Below, piece after piece: positions 10,601-20,126 of a DNA stretch of 64,000 bases. Under the pieces are notes generated by a model. The model was not told where the DNA came from and ran no database searches. It saw only the letters and a program-made list of their open reading frames with translations. Numbering within the stretch: the first letter of the stretch is position 1; every line of letters begins with the position of its first letter. A program made the translations under genes and the position numbers. The DNA lies in assembly GCA_016893485.2 (NCBI GenBank), contig JAFEKX020000001.1, positions 5,208,001 through 5,272,000 on the forward strand, in the 5' to 3' direction. This DNA comes from Streptomyces sp. P3. GTDB taxonomy: Bacteria; Actinomycetota; Actinomycetes; Streptomycetales; Streptomycetaceae.

Positions 10601-11790
10601 GTGGCGGAGCGGACCACTTGCAATCGCTCGCACACGGGATCGCGGACAATCTGACACGACGGATCGTCGATCCCGAGGAGTACAGATCACTCGCCGGGTA
10701 CGTCCGAGACTCGCTGAGGAATAGCGCGTTGGGCGTGCGGGACCAGGAGCAATGGCACCTCGTCGACCAAGAACCGCCAGTTGTCCTGGACCAGTTGACG
10801 AAGGCTCTCACCGACCTTCACGCCGTTCTCGCTGAGCTTACGTGGGGCACCCTCGGCCTACAGGCCATCAGGACCGCGGCACGATCAGGGCCGTCCGGCC
10901 TCGCTCTCGCCCGGGCCGCGGACGTTGCCCGCACCGCCGCCGACGCCAGAGCGCCCGCCGCACAGCAACAGCTCCAAGCCGACGCTGAGGCCGAGGGACT
11001 CTCCGTTCAGCTCTTCACCCGCCCTCCCGCCGATCCGAACGCGATGGAATGGCCAGCTGTTGAGTCGGCGGTGGGCGTGTACCTCGATGACGTCATCGGA
11101 TGGTCAGCGGCGGTGGACGAACTAAGCGCCTTGATGCACCACGATTATGTGTCGCAGGGATACCGGGGACCCGTCCTCCTCATGCCCCTCATCGACGGCA
11201 GACCGGTCCGCCTCCTGACCCAGCAGCTCCAGACCACATTGTGGCCGGGAGTCGACCTCTTCGACACCTGGAGTGCGGCCCTCCCTGAGGCCCACCCGAC
11301 CCCGCTCACCAACGCGGTCATCGACGCCCATCAGGCTCTCCAATGCCTCTCTGGTCTGGCGCACCTGGCGACCTTGCGGGATATCGCTCCACTGCACCAG
11401 AGCGTCGCCGACGAAGCCGCGACGCTGTTCCAGGAGACACATCGCATCATCACGGAACTCCGTCCCGGAGACCTGGTCATCAGTAAGATCGTGGACTTCC
11501 TCGGCACCCTGACCCTCCGGGTGCAGAGCGAAATCGACACGGGCACAGCGGTCCGAGACCCGGGCGTACCAAATCTCGCCGTCGCCATTGCTGAAGGCGC
11601 CACCGGCCAACCGACCGACGACTTCCAGGAGATGGAATTCCTGATCATGGTCGCCCTGCAGTGGGACCTTTCCCCGAACGCGCGGCACAGCTCCTTACCG
11701 CAGCCGATGACTGAGGCACCGGTGTTGGGCGACGAGAACACCCACCCCGCTCTGCCGCGGAGTCTGATCTTCATCGAGGCGAGGCAGTGA
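7694..11790 (+). CDS. DUF4297/Cap4-like nuclease fused to a large P-loop (STAND-like) NTPase
   Basis: About 1365 residues with one frame change near 9960 (SIESLG continues as DLLTAARAVSLD). Residues about 35-90 read GARAGRGFHYQDAVGAWL, then EGFEDLSCEG and HVQVKSRQE. This matches the DUF4297/Cap4 endonuclease fold (FxYQ motif, acidic residue, Q-x-K). A Walker A motif, GPSGVGKST, lies at about residue 320, followed by a short NTPase core and roughly 900 residues of helical sequence that could be a sensor region. A nuclease followed by an NTPase and a long helical sensor is the plan of Avs/STAND antiphage proteins. The Walker B here (FVVDGIGIG) is unusual. The 3' end overlaps the next start as GTGA, so the two proteins are probably made together. 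Confidence 0.7.
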
Positions 11791-12825
11791 ACAGCCCGGT
11801 ACGGACGAACCAATACGCGGGCCGCTGTGCCCGGTGCGGCGCAGACGTTCCGGCAGAGGCCGGGGTTCTGCTCCGGTGTGTGGGGTGGCTGGGTGACCTA
11901 TCACCCGGCTCACGCCCCGACACTCGATCCGGACGGCACCACGTCTGACATGTCCGCGATACGCCCCAATCAGAGAGAGGGGGAGTGCGAGACCTGCGGC
12001 TCGGTCGTTCCGGCTGGGCTGGGGGTACTCGTGAACACCGGCTTCGGTGGATGGGACGTCTACCACCGTGAACATGTCCGTGAGCCTGCTCCACCACCAC
12101 GCCGGCACCATCCGGGCTGGCACCGACGCCGCCTTATGGCCCTGGACATCGCAACCACCGGCAACCGTTACGGTGTCGACCGCATTCTCGGCGCAGCGGT
12201 ACGCACCACTGACGGAACGAATCGGTTCTGGCTCATCGATCCTGGCCCCGGCCCGCTGTCCGTCACGCCTCGCAAGAATCACGGCATTTCAGTGGAGCGT
12301 GCCCGTGCCCACGGAACGCCTGCCACCGAGGCCCTGGAGGAATTGACGACCCTGCTCGTGGGGCAGTTGGCAACCAAGGAACCGATGGTGGTCTGGTACG
12401 CCCAATTCGTGCTGACCACGTTGGAGAGTGAACTGCTCCGGCACGGACTCACACCGCTGTCCGATCGCTTGGCCAACGGCATGTCACCGATCTGCGACCC
12501 ACTCGTTCTGGACCGGCACGCCGAGCCCTTCCGCTCCGGCGGACGCGCCCTGGAAACGGTCGCCGAGTGGTACGGCATCCCGCATGAACGCCCCGGTGAT
12601 CCCTCCTGCGACGCCGAGGCGACGCTCGTCCTCGCGCAGGTCATCGCGGCCTGCCACCCCGCCGTAGGCCGCTTGTCCCGCCCCGCGCTCCACCGGGAAC
12701 AGGTCCGCTGGCACGAGCAGTACGTGCAGGAGGCTGAGGCTCGGCGGCCTAACAGGGACAGGGATCGGCGTTGGCCTTTGGAGACGGTTCAGGTGCTGGA
12801 CTGGAGGGAACACGATCTCGTCTAA
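11787..12825 (+). CDS. Zinc-ribbon protein with DnaQ-like 3'-5' exonuclease fold, active site degenerate
   Basis: The GTG at 11787 overlaps the upstream stop. The N-terminus has a CxxC zinc knuckle (RCARCGADVP) and, after a frame change near 11880, a second similar one (ECETCGSVVPAGLGVLVNTG). Residues about 115-300 follow the DEDD exonuclease layout: MALDIATTGNRYGVDRILGA (ExoI), MVVWYAQFVLTTLESELLRH (ExoII) and DPSCDAEATLVLA (ExoIII). Two catalytic acids appear missing: ExoI is D-I-A where D-x-E is expected, and ExoII has Val where Asp is expected. It may bind rather than cut nucleic acid. Coupling to the DUF4297-NTPase gene suggests a shared role in defence. Confidence 0.6.
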
Positions 12826-12839
12826 CGCACGGCATCAAT

Positions 12840-13073
12840 GACCGTAGCCCCGTGACCTGCCAGCGGCGGGAGAAGGCATGCACGCGCAGATACGGCGGGA
12901 AGTCCGCAGGCAGGTTGGCCCACGTGACGCCGTTGTCCACGACCTAGTGCATCGCATCGAGCATCACACAGTGGCAATAGTCCTCCGGCCGCCCTGCCCC
13001 TCCAGCCAGGCGGGAACCGGCAGCGCTGCCCGGATGACCCGCCACCCGTCTCCGTCATATCGGAGAGATAGCA
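12840..13073 (-). pseudogene. Remnant of an IS4/IS5-type transposase, N-terminal part only
   Basis: On the minus strand the pieces VIRAALPVPAWLEGQGG, DYCHCVMLDAMH, stop, VVDNGVTWANLPADFPPYLR and VHAFSRRWQVTGL follow in order but with a frame change near 12985 and an in-frame TAG. This is the DUF4096-like N-terminal region of a transposase; the DDE catalytic domain is absent. It starts just after the end of the defence-like operon and marks old insertion activity. Confidence 0.7.
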
Positions 13074-13518
13074 GGGAATGCGGCCGGCCCCGTCTGCCGC
13101 GTTGCCGAACCTGTGCGCGAGACAGTCACACGACCGGGACGGCGAGTTGGTCTCCACACACGTGAGCACGAAAGACTGCGTCAGCAGGACCTCCTGATGA
13201 TCGGTTTGGTTCGCACCCCGAACTGCCAAGAGTCCCTGCCGCCATGCGCCGACCCTCCTGCGATCACCCGATCAGGAACCCTGTTCTCCCAGGCCAGCCC
13301 CGTGATCGATAAGCGGATGACGTCTGAGACTCGCCAGCTGACATTGTCTCAGCTGATCTGGTCGTCGCAGGTCACAACTGCGGCCACGCACATGATTGTT
13401 CGAGACGGGACATCAACGGCTCAAGTCGTTCGAGCTAGCTTCTCGTCGCGCCTCATTGATCACTTGTTGGCGATCAAGTTACTGAACACACGGTCGATCA
13501 GCGTCCATGAGAGCAGTT
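13074..13518. other. Region without a recognisable gene
   Basis: An open frame runs from 13113 to 13538 on the plus strand, but its composition (short low-complexity stretches, no family resemblance) does not look like a gene. The stretch 13360-13510 is lower in GC than its flanks. I see no repeat or RNA that I can name. Confidence 0.4.
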
Positions 13519-13749
13519 TCAACCGACAAGGTGGTTGAAGAATGGCACTGCGACGCCGAAGGCGGCAGCCCCCGTAAGGATTGCCTGTGCGACAACTGCT
13601 CCGGCGAAGGCGGAGAGTACTCCTGCACCAATACCGACTAGTAGCCCCATCAGCAAGATCAATGCCGCTCGCATCGACAACAACGGACCGTTCACTCTGG
13701 CTCCTTGGGTATCAACAGCGGCTCTTGCCCGCCGCCCTTCCACAGTCAC
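13519..13749 (-). CDS. Small membrane protein, unknown
   Basis: Up to 76 residues. The conserved-looking core is MRAALILLMGLLVGIGAG and VLSAFAGAVVAQAILTGAAA, two hydrophobic segments separated by a short turn, ending FNHLVG. The start could be the ATG at 13749, a GTG at 13695 or the ATG at 13674; the last two give a more typical short membrane protein. Similar small proteins occur in Streptomyces genomes without a known role. Confidence 0.5.
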   Translation of the reverse strand: MTVEGRRARAAVDTQGARVNGPLLSMRAALILLMGLLVGIGAGVLSAFAGAVVAQAILTGAAAFGVAVPFFNHLVG

Positions 13750-13896
13750 TTTCGAGGTGACGTGGAGTGTTGCGGAACGGAAACGGTGACTGTTTCCACA
13801 GGTGGCAACACTTGTCCTGGCTAATTTGTGGCCCGAGTCCGTGGCAGGCCGTCACAGTGGGACCGTTCGAGAAAACGCCTGGCCTGAGGAGGGCAT

Positions 13897-15321
13897 GTGC
13901 ACGGAGATGAACGCTGGTCCGGTGGCGACGGTGGCCAAGAGACACCGTTCGAGGACGTGGAGGACGTTGCCGGGCTCGGCACCCTCCCCGATGATCTCCA
14001 GCCCGAGGTTCGTGAATTCGTTTGCGCGTTGCGCGGCTTGTTCAAGGCGACTAAGAAGACACTCCGGCAGTTCGCGGCTTACCACCACATCAGCGCGCCC
14101 TCTGTGTCCCGGTATCTGAGCGGCAAGCGTCTCCCGGACAAGAACTTCATCGATGCCCTGCTGAAGTCCGCCTGTAAGGCCCACGATGTCGATCTCACCC
14201 CCGATGTACAGGCGCACGCCTATCGGCTGCACCGTGAGGCACTACTCGCCCAACAGCCCGGCCGATACGCCATGCAGATGGCAAGCGACAGGCTTGAGGA
14301 GGCGATCCTCAAGAGGGAACAGGCCGAGCTCCAGATTCGGGATCTGCGGCTCAGCGTTTCCGACCAGAAACACGAGCTGAACCGACTTGAGCGGCAGAAA
14401 CGCGAGATTGAGCGGAATGCCGCCAACGAGCGGGGACAAACAGCTGCGGAGATCGAGATCTACTGCGGCCGGCAACGGGACCTCGAGGAACAGTGCGATG
14501 AGCTGCGCGAGGAGATTGACCGGCTGGAAGCAGATCTTGCGGAGGCCGAACGCGACCGTGACGACGCACGCGACCGCTGCGCAGAGCTGGAGCGAGAGAT
14601 CGCCAATGTCGAGGTGGACGCGGAGCGTGAGGCCCTTGAGGTACGAGTCAAGGAGGCGCGACGCGAGGTAGCAGACGCCTCCGAACTCGCTGAGGAGCGC
14701 CTCGTGGAACTTCGGCGCGCGGCGGAGCAGGCAGAGGGTCTCCGTGACGAGGCAGCTCGTGAGGCGCAGGCCAAGCGTGAAGCGGCCGACGCCATCTTCG
14801 AGGAGACCCGTGCCAAGGCCGCGCAGGCCGCCGCCGACTTCGAGACGAACCTTGCCAAGCGCCGCGAACAGTCCGAGCGCGACCTGGCGTTGCGTCAGCA
14901 GAAAGCAGAGAAACGCCTCACGGAGATCGAGCACCGCGCCGAGCAGCTGCGCCTGGAGGCCGAGAAGCTGCGCACCGACGCCGAGCGCCGCGCCCGCCAA
15001 ACTGTGGAGACCGCCCAGCGCCAGGCTGATGACATTGCTGCCGGATCGGCGACCTCCACCCGCCCAGAGCCGGAGCCACGGGATATACGGGAGCCCCAAA
15101 CCGAGGAGGCTATTAAGCCCTTCTGGTTCGCAGTACCAGAAACCAGGCCGTTCCGGCCGCTCAACGGCGGCTCGGTCGATGAGCAGGGTATGGAACTTAC
15201 CCCAGGTACTTGGTACTTGGCGGTCGGACGTCGTGGTAACGCGCTCATCGCAGAGAACAGAATGACGGGCCTGCGCGGCATCCTGAACGACACCACTGGA
15301 CTCCAGCGCACAACCTACTGA
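13897..15321 (+). CDS. XRE-type helix-turn-helix protein with a long coiled coil
   Basis: 474 residues, intact. Residues about 45-95 form a Cro/C1-type HTH: LFKATKKTLRQFAAYHHISA then PSVSRYLSGKRLPDKNFIDA. From about residue 125 to 385 the protein is almost wholly charged heptad sequence (for example RQKREIERNAANERGQTAAE), a coiled coil about 260 residues long. The last 90 residues form a small domain (PFWFAVPETRPFRPLNGG; ELTPGTWYLAVGRRG; LRGILNDTTGLQRT). It could be a DNA-bound structural protein like KfrA, or a regulator. It is the last gene before the tRNA-type junction of the island. Confidence 0.7.
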   Translation: MHGDERWSGGDGGQETPFEDVEDVAGLGTLPDDLQPEVREFVCALRGLFKATKKTLRQFAAYHHISAPSVSRYLSGKRLPDKNFIDALLKSACKAHDVDLTPDVQAHAYRLHREALLAQQPGRYAMQMASDRLEEAILKREQAELQIRDLRLSVSDQKHELNRLERQKREIERNAANERGQTAAEIEIYCGRQRDLEEQCDELREEIDRLEADLAEAERDRDDARDRCAELEREIANVEVDAEREALEVRVKEARREVADASELAEERLVELRRAAEQAEGLRDEAAREAQAKREAADAIFEETRAKAAQAAADFETNLAKRREQSERDLALRQQKAEKRLTEIEHRAEQLRLEAEKLRTDAERRARQTVETAQRQADDIAAGSATSTRPEPEPRDIREPQTEEAIKPFWFAVPETRPFRPLNGGSVDEQGMELTPGTWYLAVGRRGNALIAENRMTGLRGILNDTTGLQRTTY

Positions 15322-15881
15322 GAGGCGCACCGTGAGCTGTCGTTGACTCTCGCTTGGGCGGCGGTGGGGCGTGTGATGTCGGCTGGGGCCTTGGGCCAAC
15401 CCCGGCCCCTTCCCTTACTCGTCACCGCGATCGCAGCCGGCATGGTGCGTGGCAACCTCACCCTCCCACCGTCACCGACCGCCGGGGAACTATCCACTGC
15501 GGATGCCTCTCCGGACTGCAGGGGGCGCCTGCCACCACCGCGTCCGGCCCTGGCGCCGTTCGCGGGAGCCGCGCTGGCAGGACCGCTTGGCGGGTATCCC
15601 GGCCTTTCATCGTGCTTGCGCTGGCTCCCGCCGCTGCAACACTCTTCGCTCTGGGAAGTGATCCGAAGCGTCACAGCTAGCGTTGTGGGGGCTCGGAAAG
15701 CAGAACAGGGCGAGAAGGAGCGAAGGTGCTGGTCACCAGCACCTTCTGCGTGAGCGATGCGTGAGCGGACGGTGTGGCAGGAGCCGTCCTGACGTGGACC
15801 GGGCCCCATGACGAACCTGTCCTGACCTGGTCGTTCCGGACATCGAGTCAGCGTCCGGAACCATTCAGCAAGATCCAGCCA
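15322..15881. other. Non-coding junction region with inverted and direct repeats
   Basis: Open frames on both strands here have no recognisable content. The region does contain ordered repeats next to the tRNA remnant. A 12-bp perfect inverted repeat, GAAGGTGCTGGT, is centred at 15734 (15722-15746). The direct repeat TGCGTGAGCG occurs at 15747-15756 and 15758-15767. The inverted repeat GTTCCGGAC / GTCCGGAAC lies at 15833-15841 and 15853-15861. They could be integrase or excisionase arm sites, or a terminator in the case of the first. Confidence 0.55.
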
Positions 15882-15929
15882 GGACTTTTAATCCATTGGT
15901 TGTGGGTTCGAGTCCCACAGGGTCTACCA
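15882..15929 (+). other. 3' half of a tRNA-Lys (UUU) gene, probable integration (att) site
   Basis: The sequence contains the anticodon loop CTTTTAA, then a complete T arm (GTGGG TTCGAGT CCCAC) and the 3' acceptor strand AGGGTCT followed by A and CCA at 15927-15929. The matching 5' acceptor strand AGACCCT and the D arm are absent upstream, and the anticodon stem pairs only in part. This is the usual product of site-specific integration into the 3' end of a tRNA gene, where the element carries or leaves a copy of the 3' end. The accessory genes to the left would be inside the element. Confidence 0.8.
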
Positions 15930-15932
15930 ACG

Positions 15933-15967
15933 CGCCCCCAGCTCAGAGGTACTTCGAGCTGGGGGCG
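15933..15967 (+). terminator. Strong hairpin after the tRNA remnant
   Basis: CGCCCCCAGCTC (15933-15944) pairs perfectly with GAGCTGGGGGCG (15956-15967) around an 11-base loop. It directly follows the CCA end of the tRNA remnant and is probably the original terminator of the tRNA gene. Confidence 0.75.
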
Positions 15968-16154
15968 TGGCCGTTTTGGGGACGAAGCCGACCCGGGCCG
16001 CGAAGCCGTCCGACCCGGCCGGCAGGCATGGGCGCATCCCCGTGAGAGCTACCCGGGCCGTCCCTGCGCGGGTGATTCGCGGAGACCGGCGGATTTCTAG
16101 CGTGGTCGTCAGGTCGGTCGCCGTCGGAGTGACCGTTGCCGCATGGAGGTCACG

Positions 16155-17042
16155 ATGAGCACGCCGTCCGCCGCGCACGACGACGCAGGAACCCGCCCGG
16201 ACGAGGACGGTGGTGGCCGGGATGGCCGGGATGGCCGTCTCGGCCGGATCGTCCGCGCTCCGCTCGGCTGGATGCTGACCGGGCTGGGTGGGTGTCGGCC
16301 TGGTCTCGGCGCTGACCGCGACCGGCCCCGGTCCGGTCCCGGTGCTGGGCGCGGTCGCGGCGGTCGCCGTGTACTGGGTGGTGATGCGCCGGGTCGCGGG
16401 CCACTCCACCCCGGAGATCGCCCGGCAGGGCGCGGGCCGGGAGGCGCTGTACGGCGGTGCGCTCGGCCTGGGCTTCGTCCTGGTCTCGGCCCTCCTGATC
16501 ACGGTGTTCGGGGCTACTCGTTCTCCTGGGCGGGCAACGGCTTCTTCACCGTGGTCTGCTCCGCGGCGATGGTGCAGGCCGGCGCCGCGGTCACCGAGGA
16601 GCTGATGTTCCGCGGTCTCGCCCTCCAGGCTCTGGAACAGCGCTGGGGCAGCAGGGCCGCCATCGTGATCACCGGGCTGTTCTTCGGCGTCGCCCACCTC
16701 GCCGCGCCGGGAGCCGGCGCGTGGAGCGCGCTCGCCATCGCCCTGGAGGCCGGTGTGATGCTCGGCGCCGCGTTCCTGTGGCGGCGTAGCATCTGGTTCG
16801 TCGCGGCCCTGCACTTCACCTGGAACACCGCCGAGCAGCTGCTCGGCATCCCGGTCTCCGGACACACCCCCAAGGGCCTGTTCACGGTCGACACCCAGGG
16901 CTCCGCCCTGCTCAACGGCGGCACCTTCGGTCTGGAGGCATCGCTCGTGCCCGTCCTCATCGGCGTGCTGCTCGCCGTCCGGATGTTCGTCCTCGCCGCC
17001 CGGAGCGGCGGTCTGCGGCCCCGCCGTCTCGTCCAGCGCTGA
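16155..17042 (+). CDS. CPBP-family intramembrane metalloprotease (CAAX protease/bacteriocin-processing type)
   Basis: The start at ATG 16155 is chosen because GGAGG lies 5 bases upstream. The protein is read with frame changes near 16285 and 16515. Transmembrane segments include LVSALTATGPGPVPVLGAVA and FVLVSALLITVF. The family motifs are present: EELMFRG (Glu-Glu ... Arg), then GLFFGVAHL (Phe-x-x-x-His) and ALHFTWNTAEQLLG (His ... Asn). The family cleaves membrane proteins or modifies prenylated or bacteriocin substrates; the target here is unknown. It lies immediately upstream of a two-component pair and may share its promoter. Confidence 0.82.
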   Translation: MSTPSAAHDDAGTRPDEDGGGRDGRDGRLGRIVRAPLGWMLTGLGGCRPGLGADRDRPRSGPGAGRGRGGRRVLGGDAPGRGPLHPGDRPAGRGPGGAVRRCARPGLRPGLGPPDHGVRGYSFSWAGNGFFTVVCSAAMVQAGAAVTEELMFRGLALQALEQRWGSRAAIVITGLFFGVAHLAAPGAGAWSALAIALEAGVMLGAAFLWRRSIWFVAALHFTWNTAEQLLGIPVSGHTPKGLFTVDTQGSALLNGGTFGLEASLVPVLIGVLLAVRMFVLAARSGGLRPRRLVQR

Positions 17043-17086
17043 GTACACCGCCGCACGGGACACCGGCTGATCGGAGGAAGAGGCAA

Positions 17087-18461
17087 GTGACGTTCCCTCA
17101 GGGCCTGTTGCGGACACCGTGGGTGCGGCTACCGCTGGAGCGGTGGAAGGAGCAGGACGCCTTCCTCAAGGACGGTGTCCTCGCCCTGGTGCTCACCCTG
17201 CTGGCCTTCGTGCCGACCCTGTCGGCCATCGGGGCGCAGATCGGCGATCTGCCCGAGCGGCCGGCGAACGCGCTGGGCCTCGGACTGATCCTGGCCCAGA
17301 CCCTGCCGCCGGCGGTCCGCCGCCGTTGGCCCGCGGGCTGTCTGGTCGCCGTCGCCACCGCGTTCGCCGTGCACCAGGCGCTGGGGTTCGCGACGACGTT
17401 CGGCAGCATGGGGCTGTATCTGGCGCTGTATTCGGCCGGAGCCCACCAGGTCCGCTTCCGCCTGGGCCTGGCGGGCGTGGCGAGTGCGGGGTACGTGGTG
17501 CTGGCCGTCGTCCTGCACCGGCTCGGCTCCCCCGCAGGGCACGATGGCCTATCTCGCCTTCTATCTGGCGCTGGCCGCGGTCCGGCTGGTCGGGAGCGGT
17601 GTGCGCAGGCGGCGCGCCGAGGAGGCGGAACGGCGGCGGCTGGCCGCGGAGTTGGCCACGGCCGCCGAACGGGCCCGGATCGCCCGGGAGCTGCACGACG
17701 TGGTCACCCACCATGTGACGGCCATGGTGGTGCAGGCGGACGCGGCACAGTTCCTGATCACGGCCGCACCGGAACGGGCCGCCACGGGAATGGCCTCCGT
17801 CAGCGACACCGGCCGCCGCGCCCTGACGGAACTGCGGTATCTGCTCGGGGTGTTGGAGGCGACCGGCGAGTCAGCGACCGGCGAGTCGGCGACCGCCGGG
17901 TCCGTGACCGGCGGGTCCGGCCATGAGGGCTCCTCGCACGGGAGCCGGGGCCCCGCTCTCGGCCGGGTGGGAGACCTCGTCGAGCAGGCCCGCAGGTCGG
18001 GTCAGCCGGTGGAGTTCAGCGAGCGGGGCGAGCGGCGGCCCCGGAGCGTGGACGTGGAGCTGGCCGCGTACCGGGTGGTGCAGGAAGCGCTCACCAACGC
18101 GATGAAGTACGCGGCCGGGCAGCCGACCCGGGTCCTGGTCCGGCATGGCGAGGAGCGCGTCGAGATCGGGGTGACCACCGACGGCCCCGTCCCCGTCACC
18201 GCACCCGTCCCCGTCACCGCACCCGCGGCCGTGCCGGCCACCCGCGAGCCGGGCCCCGAGGGCGGACGCGGCCTGGCCGGGCTGCGTGTCCGCGTGCGGA
18301 TGCTCGACGGTGAACTGGAGGCAGGACCCCGGCCCGGGGAGGGTTCGAGGTCCGTGCCACGATTCCGTCCCAGCCACAGCCACAGCCACAGCCACAGCCC
18401 CAGCCACGGACACAACCGTAGCCCCAGCCCAGCCCGAGCCCGTTCAGGAGTGACCACGTGA
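17087..18461 (+). CDS. Sensor histidine kinase of the NarL/LuxR partner type (HisKA_3)
   Basis: Membrane-bound kinase with GTG start after GGAAGAGG. The N-terminal 170 residues have several transmembrane helices. The phosphoacceptor motif ARELHDVVTHHVTAMVV (His in ELHDV) lies at about residue 205, followed by an ATPase domain with VVQEALTNAMKYA (N box) and GGRGLAGLRVRVRML (G box). Frame changes occur near 17535 and near 18345; the second should lead GEGFEVRATIP. After this a hexamer repeat (CAGCCA, 18369-18400) encodes Pro-Gln or Ser-His pairs depending on frame. The end is therefore uncertain: stop at 18421, or 18461 overlapping the regulator start. The partner regulator follows directly. 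Confidence 0.85.
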
Positions 18462-19151
18462 GCGAAGCGCCGCCACCGATCCGTGTGCTCGTCTGCGACG
18501 ACCAGGAACTGGTGCGGACCGGCTACGTCACCATCTTCTCGGCCCAGCCCGACATGGAGGTCGTCGGCGAGGCGGAGAACGGCCACGCGGCGGTGGAGGC
18601 CGCGCGGCGGCTGCGCCCCGACGTGGTCGTGATGGACATCCGGATGCCCCTCCTCGACGGCATCGAGGCGACCCGGCACCTGGCAGGCCCCGGCGCCGGG
18701 CAACCGCCGAGGGTGCTGGTCGTCACCACGTTCAACGTCGACGCCCATGTCTACGACGCGTTGCGCGCCGGAGCCAGCGGGTTCCTCCTCAAGCGACGCG
18801 CCGCCCGCGGAGCTGGTGAACGGCATCCGGACCGTCGCCCGGGGCGAGGCCCTGCTGGCGCCCGCCGTCACGCGCCATCTCATCGGCCACTACGCCGAGC
18901 ACCTGCGCCCGGCCGAGTCGTCCCGGCCGGCCAGAGAGGATGTCGTACGCGCGCTGACGCCCCGCGAACTGGAGGTGCTCCGACAGCTGGCCGAGGGGCT
19001 GTCGAACGCGGAGATAGCGGCGGAGCTGTACATCACCCCCGAGACGGTCAAGACGTATGTCTCGCGAATCCTGGCCAAGCTCGCCCTGCGCGACCGGGTC
19101 CAGGCGGTCGTCCTCGCCTACCGGGTCGGACTGGCGTCCGGCACACCGTGA
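18458..19151 (+). CDS. NarL/LuxR-family response regulator
   Basis: The receiver domain has the acidic pair CDDQE, the phosphoacceptor in VVMDIRMP (Asp, about residue 58), and TT in VVTTFN. It continues ASGFLLK to a frame change near 18795 (one extra C; PPAELVNGIRTV follows). The LuxR helix-turn-helix lies at the C-terminus: LTPRELEVLRQLAEGLSNAE then LYITPETVKTYVSRILAKL. It would be phosphorylated by the kinase encoded just upstream, with which it overlaps or nearly overlaps. The signal and target genes are unknown; the neighbouring CPBP protease gene is a candidate target. Confidence 0.88.
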
Positions 19152-19220
19152 ACCGACGGGCCGCCCCGCACCGGATGCACGGTGGAGGCGGCCGACGGCG
19201 GTGGCAGTGTGCCGGTGTGC

Positions 19221-20059
19221 TCAGTTCGTGGTCAGCATGCCCGTGCGGAGCTTGCTGAGGGTGCGGTTGAGCAGGCGGGAGACGTGCATCTGGGAGACGC
19301 CGAGGTGCTCGCCGATCTGGGCCTGGGTGAGCTCGTCGACGAAGCGCATGTGGATGATGCGCCGCTCGCGGTCGTCGAGTTCGGCGATCAGGGGGCCAGA
19401 GCGTTGAAGTCCTCGACGAGTTCGAGGGCGTTGTCGTCGAGGCCGATGAAGTCGGCCAGCGCGGCTTCGCCGTCCTCGCTGGAGCTGATGGCGGCGTCCA
19501 GGGAGGCGGAGTTGTAGCCGTTGGAGGCCAGACGCGCCTCGTTGACCTCTTCCTCGCTGAGGCACATCAGCTGGGAGAGTTCCTTGACGGTGGGCATACG
19601 GCCGAGCCGGCTGCGGAGCTCCTCGTTGGCCTTGGCGAGCTGGACGCGGGCTTCCTGCAGACGCCGGGGCACGTGCACGGCCCAGGAGGTGTCACGGAAG
19701 AAGCGCTTGATCTCGCCCGTGATGTACGGGATCGCGAAGGAGGTGAACTCGACCTCGCGGGAGAGCTCGAACCGGTCGATGGCCTTGATCAGCCCGATCG
19801 TGCCGACCTGGACGATGTCCTCCATCTCGTCCTGGCTCCGGCTGCGGAACCGCGAGGCCGCGTACCGGACGAGGGTGACGTTCATCTCGATGAGGGTGTT
19901 GCGCGCGTACTGGTACTCGGGCGTGCCCTCTTCGAGGACGGCGAGCTGGTCGAGGAACAGCCTGGTCAGCTGGCGGGCGTCCTTGGGCGCGACCTGCGAA
20001 GGGTCCGCGATCTCCGGCAGCACCCGGGTCTGTGCGTCTGCCGTCTTCGTCACCGTCAT
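19221..20059 (-). CDS. RNA polymerase sigma factor of the SigB/SigF/SigG group
   Basis: About 279 residues from MTVTKTADAQTRVLPEI. Region 2 reads LIEMNVTLVRYAASRFRSRS then DIVQVGTIGLIKAIDRFE and FTSFAIPYITGEIKRFFRD. Region 3 follows (VPRRLQEARVQLAKANEELR). After a frame change near 19395, region 4 follows (ELDDRERRIIHMRFVDELTQ; GEHLGVSQMHVSRLLNRTL). This is the general-stress/sporulation sigma group of actinobacteria. A SigB-type promoter stands about 70 bases upstream, which suggests autoregulation. Stress-protein genes of kinds often under such sigma factors lie next to it (PRC barrel, CsbD, RsbW-like). I cannot tell which paralogue it is. Confidence 0.9.
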
Positions 20060-20126
20060 GTCAGGCCCCTCCCATGTAGATCCAGCCCCCGTGCCGCCGG
20101 TTCCTTGTCCACCGACAATGATCGGC

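Noticed and set aside
15343..15809. Overlapping open frames on both strands before the tRNA remnant
   Set aside because: Low-complexity products with no recognisable domain; the DNA instead shows repeats expected of an att region.
15882..15929. Complete tRNA gene
   Set aside because: The 5' acceptor strand and D arm are missing and the anticodon stem does not pair fully.
18369..18400. Tandem CAGCCA hexamers at the end of the histidine kinase gene, first thought of as a CRISPR-like or minisatellite array
   Set aside because: Only about five short units without spacers; it is a coding Pro-Gln/Ser-His repeat and a likely place for a frame error.
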